NCBI GenBank assembly: GCA_030847615.1
Contig: JAUMIR010000003.1
Span: 281,846,265 to 281,910,264, forward strand
Origin: Gambelia wislizenii
Lineage: Eukaryota; Chordata; Lepidosauria; Squamata; Crotaphytidae
DNA: 64,000 nucleotides
Direction: 5' to 3'
This document shows positions 56,305-64,000 of this stretch, in pieces. Numbering within the stretch: the stretch's first letter is position 1; every line of letters begins with the position of its first letter. The notes under the pieces were generated by a model. That model did no database searches, had not been told where the DNA came from, and worked only from the letters and a program-made list of their open reading frames with translations. Both the position numbers and the translations under genes were made by a program.

Positions 56305-56647
56305 TGCGCTTTAACTTTTCTGACTTTCCCCCTACATTCACTGGATATTTGTTTGAATTCTTCTTTGAATGATTTCACCATTTTTCCATTTCTTGTACAT
56401 GTCCCTTTTAAGTCTTAGCTCAGTTGAAAGTTGTTTAGACATCCATTCTGGTTTCTTTAGACACCTCCCATTTTTCCTACTCCTTGGAACTGTTTGAAAT
56501 TGTGCCTTCAATATCTCACTTTAAGAAACTCCTATCCATCATGAATTCTTTTCTCTTTCAGTATTCCTGACCATGTGATCACTGCTAGTAATTCCCTAAG
56601 TTTTCTGAAAGCACATTTCTTAAAGTCTAGAAGGCATGTCTGACTAT
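56305..56647 (-). mobile_element. CR1 segment 3
   Basis: The minus strand reads KPEWMSKQLSTELRLKRDMYKKW, then EFKQISSECRGKVRKVKAQ. This is the CR1 region between endonuclease and RT (compare the usual P.WM...L...K...Y..WK). Upstream is LRELLAVITWSGILKEKRIHDG. The first 17 bases are the right copy of the L1 target duplication. Confidence 0.8.
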
Positions 56648-56905
56648 GGAGATTTTCGGACGCCTCTTTTAGCCTCTTGCTGTGCAAGCAGCCTCCGGTG
56701 CAGTAACGAGGTTGCCACGTGGCAAGGGGCCCATTTTGGATGACACCGTTTCTCTCTTGGTGTCGTCCGTGACTGTTGCGGCTAGCATTGGAGGTGGCCG
56801 TGCTGTTTTTCACTCATGGAAGTTGTCCGTGAGTAAAAAAACAGCGCAGCCACCTCCAACAGTCACAGACGATGCCGAGAGAGAAACGGCATTGTCCAAA
56901 ATTCC
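56648..56905. mobile_element. foldback MITE, 258 bp, inside CR1
   Basis: The left end GGAGATTTTCGGAC and the right end GTCCAAAATTCC are imperfect partners. The arms pair around about 56815: GGTGTCGTCCGTGACTGTTG / CAACAGTCACAGACGATGCC and CTGTTTTTCACTCA / GTGAGTAAAAAAACAG. The CGTGAGTAAAAAA loop-side stretch is shared with the element at 9803. TGGATGACACCG and GACGATGCCG are the internal motif. Flanks are TAT and TTG. Confidence 0.75.
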
Positions 56906-56995
56906 TTGAAATAGGTTATACCCCTTTATTACTACATCCCAATCATGAGACTCATCCCACTAGGTTTCAGTGATGCCTATTATATCATACTAGCT
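56906..56995 (-). mobile_element. CR1 segment 4: endonuclease N-terminal fragment
   Basis: The minus strand reads YDIIGITET, a stop, then WDESHDWDVVIKGYNLF. This is the CR1 APE block containing the catalytic Glu of TET. It ends near 56995, the 5' truncation point of this CR1. Confidence 0.8.
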
Positions 56996-57159
56996 ATACC
57001 CGGTGCAACATTCACCATTATCTGCATATATAAAACACTTCAGTATGATTCTATGTTTCCATTCCCATTTTGCTGATTGGCCACCTAGGAAACATGTCAA
57101 GAGTACGATCATTTGATGCATTAATATATAACCTTTCAAATGAACGATGACGGCTAATT

Positions 57160-57745
57160 TCATGCTGAGAGTCCCTCTGCCACCGCCATGCAACTGTTTG
57201 TACACACAGACATACACACACACACCACACATGCCAGGATGTGAGAGCCCCACCATCACCATGCAACTGCACATACACACACATACATACCACACTACAC
57301 ACATGCTCCGTGTGCACCAGAACATGAGAGCCCCTCTGCTGCTGCCATGCAACCACACGTAGACACACACCACATGCACCAGGATATGAGAGGTCCTCTG
57401 CCACTGCCATGCAATTGCACATATACACACACAAGCACCACACTAAACACATACACACACCATGCTACAAACATACACACACCATGCGCAGCAGGATGCG
57501 AGAGCCCTTCTGCCACCAGCATGCAACCATGCATACACACACCACACTACACACACACACACACACACACACCACACATGCCAGGATGCAAGAGCCCCTC
57601 TGCCACCACCATGCAGTTGCACAAACACACAAAACCCCACAGAACACACACACCCTACACTACACACACCCACTACACACACACCCATGCTACACACACA
57701 TACACACACACACCACATGTGGCAGGATGCGAGAGCCCCTCAACT
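57160..57745. repeat. CA-rich compound minisatellite
   Basis: A GAGAGCCCCTCTGCCACC-type core followed by CATGCAACTGCAC recurs about seven times (near 57170, 57240, 57325, 57385, 57497, 57590 and 57730). The copies are separated by CA/ACAC runs of variable length. Frames on both strands are open through low complexity. Confidence 0.88.
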
Positions 57746-57829
57746 GCCATGTTTAAAAAGGACTTGACATTTTCCACGTTTCCATGTGGAAGGAACTGCT
57801 ACAGACAGTACAGAAGGCCCAGGGCACAG

Positions 57830-58292
57830 CTACATAGAGTGCCCAGGGCCCAAGAGGTCCAAGGGGCCAGGAAAGACAGAAAGGCCCAAAGCTCCAGATC
57901 CCAGGCAGCACAGAAAAGACCCAGGCCACACAGAAAGGCCCCAAGCCACACAGAAAGGCCCCAGATCCCAGGCAGCACAGAAAGGACCCAGACCCCAGGC
58001 CGCATATAAAGGCCTGAGATCCCAGGCTGCACAGAAAGGCCCCAAGCCGCACAGAAAGGCTCCAGGTAGCAGAGAAAGGCCCCAGGCCCCAGACAGCATA
58101 GAAAGGCCCAAAGCTCCAGGCCCCAGGCAGCACAGAAAGGCCCCAGACAGCACAGAAAGACCCCAGGCTGCAAAGAAAGGCTCCAGACCCCAGGCAGCAC
58201 GGAAAAGCCCCAAGTAGCCGAGAAAGTCCCCAGACCCCAGGCAGCACAGAAAGACCCCAGACCCCAAGCAGCACAGAAAGACCCCAGGCCCC
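57830..58292. repeat. CCAGGCAGCACAGAAAGGCC minisatellite
   Basis: Twenty or more units of roughly 12-24 bases, built from CCCAGGCAGCACAGAAAGG and CCCCAGAC/CCCCAAGC modules. The array continues after the LINE insertion at 58629-58680. Unit length keeps several frames open on both strands, giving spurious 140-170-residue frames. Confidence 0.9.
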
Positions 58293-58628
58293 CTCTCTGG
58301 CTTTTCTTCACAAACGACGATTCAGGAAGGACTCATCCCGCGCTTTCTGCAAGCGCGCTGATGACTAAAAAGGCCAATCCGAGATAGACAAGTCCGGTTG
58401 CAAAAAGCACAGCAGAAGGTCTCCTTGGGTGATGTTTTTGGGTTGTGATTCTTTCTGCGTTGTCGTTTCTCTTCAAGACTTGTTCGGCGTGAGTTCTCAA
58501 ATAAGGTTGCAGCATTGTGGATAGTGCATCTCCATGCCTCCCGATGTGAGGCCAGGGCGGACCACTGTTGGTGATCAATTTGGCCGAGCCTGAGATGTTG
58601 TTTCAGGGAGTCTTTGTATCGCTTTTTT
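58293..58628 (-). mobile_element. APE LINE 3' fragment inserted in the minisatellite
   Basis: The minus strand encodes KRYKDSLKQHLRLGQIDHQQWSALASHREAW, then SLEEKRQRRKNHN, and ends with a zinc-finger-like CX2C...H (CAFCNRTCLSRIGLFSHQRAC) and a stop (about 58323). The insertion is flanked by GGCCCC (58287-58292 and 58629-58634). It supplies the C-terminus missing from the copy at 49566-53360. Confidence 0.88.
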
Positions 58629-58680
58629 GGCCCCAGGCAGCACAGAAAGACCCCAGCCCCTGGCAGGACAGAAAGGCAGC
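58629..58680. repeat. minisatellite, right remnant
   Basis: GGCCCCAGGCAGCACAGAAAG and CCCCTGGCAGGACAGAAAGG resume the array interrupted by the LINE. Confidence 0.85.
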
Positions 58681-58967
58681 TCAACAGGAAAAGATGTGGC
58701 TGTAGGCCAAGGAGGTGGTTCTGAAAGACACCATCAAGCTGTTGATTGGCCAGCCAACAGAGCACTACAATTGGTTGGGTATGTTTCCCAAGTGGCCAAT
58801 CAGCGCACTGGGAACAGCAACATACCCAAGAGAATTTTATATATATATATATTTGTTTTGCTGTGCTAAGAGTTCAAGTATTTCCTGTTTATTTCCTATG
58901 CTCTGTGAGTTAGTATAGAGACTTCTAAGACCATGGGCCAATTGAGCCATTCCCCCTATCTACCTTT

Positions 58968-59040
58968 TAATAATAATAAGAATAAAATAATAAAATTTAT
59001 TTATATCCCGCCCCTCTGTGAACATTCGGGGCACAATTTT
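58968..59040 (-). repeat. L2-like 3' tail fragment
   Basis: TAATAATAAG, then TTTATTTATATCCCGCCCCTC is the reverse complement of the GAGGGGCGGGATATAAATAAA tail, as at 36177-36240. Confidence 0.65.
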
Positions 59041-61079
59041 TAAAGCTTTTATTCCTTCCACTGTTGGGTTCTTGTACTTTTTGCCTTGTTCTCTGTATAA
59101 CATTTGGGCTGTTATCTCCAAAACTTGATGAATTCCTGCCCTCACGAATACTGTATCCCTCCCACACATAATTCAGTTTAGAGTCTCATTTTTTTACTCT
59201 TGATGTGTAGCCATGTATGGCCAAACAAAAAAGGAAGTATTGTTGTCAGTGGAGAACAGTGCCATGGACTTCAGTAGATTTGGTATATATGGTTCATTTA
59301 TGACATTAGTTTGTCAGGATAACTGGGTTTAATAATTGGTCTCAGGAATGAGAGGCATATGGCTTTCTAAATGCACAATATGAAAATAACAAAATAAATA
59401 CAATTACTTATTCATTAGATTATGCTTTGAAACCATTAACCAACTTTTTAAAAAATGTAAACATTGAACTATTGATTGAGAGGGTAGAGAGTGCATATTG
59501 ACTTTGCAAAACTCCATTGCTTCTCAGTGTAAACTACATCAACGTAACATAACCAAATTAATCTCCATTCCTTTTGACCTTCCTCTGTTACAATTGTTTA
59601 AGTCCTTAATTTCAAGCAGGAAAGAATTATACTTAATAAGCATATGTACCTGTAGAATGTGCAAGTAGAATGAATGCTATGTACCTGATTTGATCATCAC
59701 TACAGGATATTCTCAATTAAATTAACATGTTTTAGCACAACAAGCAATAAGCTGCTTAACACTGAGCTCCAGTGAATTAAATGCCGGAAGAGCATTGGAC
59801 AAAAGTCAAAGTTGTGCTGACATATTTATTTCTTAGTAAATGAAGACTGTTTAGTTTTAATGCATTTGTGGTTAGCAATAGTTTGGAAAGATCAATGTAA
59901 ATTTATTTCCAGGCAGTACATAATGCTTTAATGAGACTTCTGACAGTTTGCTTTCACACCTTAAAGCTCCTTACCTTTAAAAATCTTCAAAGGTGAGCCA
60001 ATATATTTTTTATGGCATTCACTGATACGCAAATAGAGTATCCTATGTTTTATAGGATCTGTTTGATGTGTATTTGATTGACAGCCTTGCCTTTCAGTTG
60101 AACAACCATAGTACTTAATCATGTATCTAGGGCACACTGTGTTATTGTTCTGCACCTTTCAAAGCTTAAACCAGATTCACTTAGAACAAATTAAACATAT
60201 TTTTCTTCCTCTGTTTCATAACATATCATGCAGAGAATATATAGAAGTATGGTATAACTTTCTGTGAGCGGTATATAATTTAAAAAAATGCCATGTGTCA
60301 TCAAAAACTTAAAAGAAAGTTCTATCTATTAAGACAGAACTGTGATTTCTTCAGTCTTAAATAAAAGCCTATCCTATTTTAGCACAAAAAGATTTTGTGT
60401 GCCGTCCAAGGGAAGTTCTACTATCCATACTGTGAAATGAAAGGAAGATTCACATGAGCACAGTAGATGCACCTTGGTAATGACTCAAAAGCTAATAACA
60501 TCACCACAGCAGCCCCAGCATTCCCACCCCCTGAGGTGGGAGGAGAAGGATCACTGCCTCCCACTCCACACATTGTCACCATTTGTAGAGCAGTACCGTC
60601 CACATAAAATGGCTGATGTTGCTGTCACAGAGCCACCATGGCCCAAATGCCTGGCATTGAGGGGTACTTTCTCAGAGCTGGACAACATAGGCAGGATGCA
60701 TTTGGCTCTGGAGATCTGCATACTGGAAATTTCTGTTCCACCAGAAAAACAAGAAAGCCTGCCAGTGACTTATTCTAGAGACTTAGGGTGCCTATTGGCT
60801 GGCTATATTATTTGCCATTTCCTGAGACCAGCCAGCAAGGTTCTCCAGAGTGGCAGCTGGGGCTCTTTCTGTAGGGGGGACACCTCACGTGCCTTATTGA
60901 GGGGCCAGCCTTTGTAGGGTACACTAGAAAATCTTCAGTTTTCCAATTGCTGGAGTCATAATAGCTTGTAACGCAATTGTCTTTGTGTCAACATTGCACT
61001 CTTCCTTCTGTCCTTGTTGTACTTTGCTGTACTTTAGGGGATTTTTCACACTACATCTCACCCCCTGCCCCTGTATGTG
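59041..61079. other. no gene recognised
   Basis: About 2 kb of AT-rich, largely non-repetitive sequence. No exon-like frame or element was recognised. A plus-strand frame at 60474-60917 matches nothing I know. Confidence 0.4.
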
Positions 61080-61335
61080 TGCGACCAGTACCTGTGATTT
61101 CAGTTATCCATCATCTCAAAAATTTGGTCTCTCTAGGCATTTCCTAGATTCTCCACTGTGCCTCTATGTTAACTTTTGCCGGATGTTATCATAGAGTCAT
61201 GCTGGAGATGCCTAGAGAGGTGGCCTCTCTAGGCATTTCCTAGGTCCTTCAGTGTGATTCTGTGGAGTTTGCTATTATATTTGATTTCAAGTATTTGTGG
61301 TAAGTCTGGGAACATATCCCTCACACATATGGTGG
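61080..61335. mobile_element. decayed mariner-like MITE relative of 20552
   Basis: AGTACCTGTGATTTCAG, CTCTCTAGGCATTTCCTAG, CAGTGTGATTCTGTGGAG and a GACATGTAC end follow the order of the 20552-20797 element. CCTAGAGAGGTGGCCTCTCTAGG is a shared central palindrome. Termini are degraded. Confidence 0.5.
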
Positions 61336-61386
61336 CCCTGACATGTACATAATTATGGCACTGTTATTCGACATTTAACTGTCATG

Positions 61387-62065
61387 GGAGATTATCACAC
61401 AAGGCAAAAAACCCAGAATTAACGCAGGATAGTACCTCTATGGTCAAATGTTATCACATGACATCATCACTGTCCTGTTGCTGGTGTGTAGTCACCCCGT
61501 TAATGTGATTCTACTTTTCATTCATGGGGAAATCCCATCAATGGAGTCCAAATATCAGTGCTATTCCAAGAGTTCCCTGGTGTGATAAGTCTCTTCACTT
61601 CAATGCCGGCATTTGAACAGTCACAGGGGCCTGATTCTCCTCCCTCTCACTCCCTCTTGCTATTCCAAAGCAGAATAACTCTGTGTCTTTCCTTTTTATT
61701 TTTTTATTTTGCTGCATTTTGTGCAATTATGTCAAAACAATAAAATGAAAATAATTTTTAAATTGTTTTGCCATAGTTATGCAAACACAGCAAAGATTAA
61801 GAAACAAACAAACATGCCAACAGGCATGAAGTTAGCCTGATTTGGAATAGTGAGGAGATGGAGGAGAATCAGGCCCTGTCCTGTCACATGACTGCTCTAA
61901 TGCCGACATTGAAACAAAGAAACTTATCACACAATGGAGTTTGCAAAGCAGCACAGTTGTGTGAAAGAACAGAGGTGTGATACTCAACATCTTAAAAGTG
62001 GTATGTTCTTGTTTTCCTTCTATAATGCTATTGCTGTGGCAAAACAGCCTCGTGTGATAATCTCC
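61387..62065. mobile_element. foldback MITE, 679 bp, ATG target duplication
   Basis: The ends are GGAGATTATCACAC and GTGTGATAATCTCC, a perfect 14-bp pair. Exact 3-bp flanks ATG lie at 61384-61386 and 62066-62068. Arms contain paired blocks TGCCGGCATT...CAGGGGCCTGATTCTCCTCC and GGAGGAGAATCAGGCCCTG...AATGCCGACATT around an AT-rich centre near 61740. ACATGACATCATCAC near 61457 is the internal motif. A fragment of a relative lies at 22160-22375. Confidence 0.88.
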
Positions 62066-62079
62066 ATGTTCCCACCCTT

Positions 62080-62225
62080 TGGAATCCTGTGACTGGCAAT
62101 TTAGAGATGGACATTTAGAATTCTCAGCCAATGTTTCACCAGACTACAAACTCCGGGTTTCTATAGGATGGAATCATGGCAGTTAAAGTCGAATAACAGT
62201 ACTATAACTGTGTAGTGTGAATGAG
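62080..62225. mobile_element. half of a GGGCCCATTCACACTA-type MITE
   Basis: TTTAGAATTCTCAG, CTACAAACTCCGGG, CATGGCAGTTAAAGT and TGTGTAGTGTGAATGAGC follow the right half of the element at 17071-17316. The left end is missing. Confidence 0.55.
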
Positions 62226-62663
62226 CTCTTGGTTTCTACTCCTGGTTGTCTTAAGGCAGATGTCCTTGGCGTCTTCAGATTTCAAAAACAGAAGTCAACA
62301 TCAGGTTCCTCCTGTTTCCTTTCTTTCATGTCAAGTATGTGTGTGTCTAGATAGGACAAGGAATCAGAGGAAAGAAGAAAGAAATACAATGTGGAGGGCT
62401 GGATGGATGAAACACAAAGAAAGAAAAAGAACTGGAATGGAGGGAAAAAATGGGGAGGAGGAAAGTGGCAAAGAGGAGAGAAAGTAAGTGAGAAGCTCAA
62501 AAGATGGTAAGAAGAGAGGAAAATGTAGAAAGGGAAGTGAAGGAACAAGATGGAGACAGCAAAGGGAGGACAGGAGAGCTGGTTGAAAAGGAAAGACTAG
62601 CCATAATGAGGTCTGATGTTACTGGCCCACCTCCCAGGCATTAAGCTATGCCCCTGCTTTATA
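62226..62663. other. no gene; purine-rich patch
   Basis: 62360-62590 is strongly purine-rich (GA-rich) on the plus strand. No repeat family is recognised. Confidence 0.4.
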
Positions 62664-62975
62664 CAGGTTGAGACATCAAAAATGCTTGGAACCAGAGGTA
62701 TTTGGGAATATTTCAGATTTTGGAATACTTGCATATACATAATGAAATATCTTGGGGATGGGACTGAAGTCTAAACACAAAATTCATTTATGTTTCATAT
62801 ACACCTTATAATTTTAAACACAGCATTTTAAAAATAATTTCATGCATGAAACAAAGTTTGTGTACATTGAACCACCAGAAAACAAAGGTATCACTATCTC
62901 AGGCACTCATGTGGACAATTTTGGATTTTGGAATATTTTGGATTTGGGAATTCTGGATAAGGGAGACTCAACCTA
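62664..62975. mobile_element. Tigger/pogo-like MITE, copy 2, TA duplication
   Basis: The ends CAGGTTGAG and CTCAACCT(A) are inverted partners, flanked by TA (62662-62663, 62976-62977). It shares TTGCATATACATAATGA, TTTATGTTTCATATACACC, CATGAAACAAAGTTTGTG and CATGTGGACAATTTTGGA with the reversed copy at 26545-26865. It has no coding capacity. Confidence 0.85.
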
Positions 62976-62977
62976 TA

Positions 62978-64000
62978 GTATCAGTTTTAAACTACAAGCC
63001 AATACATGTTTGCTTAGTTCAAGATCCCATTCAATTTATTTAAGATTACTCCCAGGTAAGGTGTTACAAGTTTATGGTAATGTACAACCATTTCAGCAGG
63101 CAATCAAATAATGTTTAAGACTCCATGATATACAAAGGTAAGAAAGAGTTCCCCACTTAACAGTCTAGATCTGCTGCAGAAATCTGGCATTCAAGCTAGC
63201 CTTCCCACTGCTCCTTAGTAGTGTTTAGGATATGCAGCCTGTTTTCTGTTTAAACCCAGTAAAAATAGGGAAAACCCCCAAAAGAAAAATATTTTAACAG
63301 ACTTTCATAGAAGATACAAAAGGAAAGTGTAGCTTCCAACTGATTTTTCCTTTCCCCACCTTCCAAATGTTTTATTGGCTAGACATCCACTCCACAATGT
63401 GAACAAATTTAAAAGACCTGTATGCAGCGTACATTTCTACAACGCCATGGAGAGAAACAGACAGGCCACGTACCAGGGCATCTAGGCTCTGAAAACAAGG
63501 AAGCAGGACAGGAGGTAGGAAAGAGACTGATTTTTCCTAATGATATACCATCCAATATTTCATGGATGGAAACCAGGACACATGGCCAAGATGGCAAAAA
63601 TTATTAACGAGGAAGAACACACAAGCTAGGAAAGGCTGCAGCACTTTGCTTTTGCTTGAGCCTACTGGGAAGGGCAGGATTCTGCCTCCTCCCCTCCCTG
63701 CTACTGAGTTAATTGAGTGAAAAGAAATTCTGTGCTTTGAGCACAGTTTGCCCCAGTTAAGGTAAACTGAGGACAAAGGGGGAAGGTGGACAAAGAACAG
63801 AGAAGCTAGGACATTTTAAAATGCAGATGAAAAAGTGGGATGACAGAGGATTAATCGGCAATGTCCCTGCCAAATTGGGACAGTTGAAGGCTATAAAACA
63901 AACCTGAATTTTAAATGTAAGAACTTCATCAAGGAACAGGCTGCCCAGTCTTGTAGTAGCAAGTTGGCTTTGCCAGGCAGGGAGAAGAGGGAACAAAGAA
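62978..64000. other. no gene recognised
   Basis: No gene or repeat family recognised to the end of the window. Confidence 0.4.

Noticed and set aside
57160..57745. Regularly repeated GAGAGCCCCTCTGCC blocks as a CRISPR-like array
   Set aside because: Spacers are CA-repeat runs of variable length, and the context is a vertebrate genome. This is a minisatellite.
57347..58311. Several 140-220-residue open frames on both strands (repetitive Pro/His-rich and Leu/Gly-rich products)
   Set aside because: They lie wholly in two minisatellites. The frames are open because of unit length and low complexity, and they are repetitive in every frame. No gene is supported.
58322..58765. 147-residue minus-strand frame with a zinc-finger-like end
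   Set aside because: It is a chance fusion of minisatellite sequence with the LINE 3' fragment, not a gene.
60474..60917. 147-residue plus-strand frame
   Set aside because: No recognisable domain, ordinary composition and no supporting signals. Treated as chance.
1..64000. Host protein-coding exons
   Set aside because: I looked for conserved non-transposon domains and splice-bounded frames on both strands and found none I could defend. Short exons cannot be excluded without transcript or alignment data.
1..64000. Endogenous retrovirus with gag-pol-env
   Set aside because: No retroviral pol, env or paired LTRs were recognised. The only LTR-type pol present has Ty1/copia domain order.

Overview
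The window looks like non-coding DNA from a vertebrate, most likely a squamate reptile and perhaps an iguanian lizard. It is AT-rich. I found no host exon, no RNA gene and no CpG-island promoter that I could support. What it contains is a dense and unusually mixed set of transposable elements. Several classes lie side by side: CR1, L2-like, L1 and an APE-type (RTE/jockey-like) LINE, a Penelope-like element, a Ty1/copia pol relic, tRNA-derived SINEs, and hAT-like, Tc1/mariner-like and foldback DNA transposons. This mix fits lizards much better than birds, crocodiles or mammals. The species call is inference. The window is best read as intergenic or intronic.

Layout. 1-6.6 kb: a tRNA-SINE (536-812), a small tandem repeat (2494-2860) and a 300-bp foldback MITE (4995-5294). 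6.6-13.8 kb: several foldback MITEs, including a near-perfect palindrome at 9803-10125. 15.5-16.2 kb: the 3' end of an APE LINE, followed by one copy of a 175-bp repeat that recurs at 17997-18172. 19-24.5 kb: SINE, hAT-like MITE with an 8-bp target duplication, a palindromic Penelope-like insertion with a 14-bp duplication, a mariner-like MITE and three more long foldback elements. 28.2-31.1 kb: Ty1/copia pol on the minus strand. 34.8-35.2 kb: a Penelope-like 3' end. 36-38 kb: CR1 tail and an L2-like LINE. 38.4-43.9 kb: a near full-length L1 with an intact-looking ORF1 and a broken ORF2, abutting a foldback MITE. 48.0-57.0 kb: a CR1 on the minus strand cut into four pieces by an APE LINE (49566-53360), a second L1 (53571-56304) and a foldback MITE (56648-56905). 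57.1-58.7 kb: two adjacent minisatellites, one with a LINE 3' fragment inserted in it. 58.9-64 kb: L2 tail, a large foldback element and a Tigger-like MITE.

The most distinctive signal is a superfamily of foldback elements, at least a dozen in 64 kb. They share a terminal inverted repeat of the type GGA(C/G)(A/T)TT(A/T)TC(A/G)GAC and often have exact 3-bp target duplications (AAG, AAT, TAA, ATG). Many also share an internal CAGAYGACG-like motif, yet their interiors fall into several barely related classes. No transposase for them is present, so they would depend on an enzyme encoded elsewhere. The retroelements are mostly dead, but the APE LINE is open over about 3.1 kb with only two nonsense codons.
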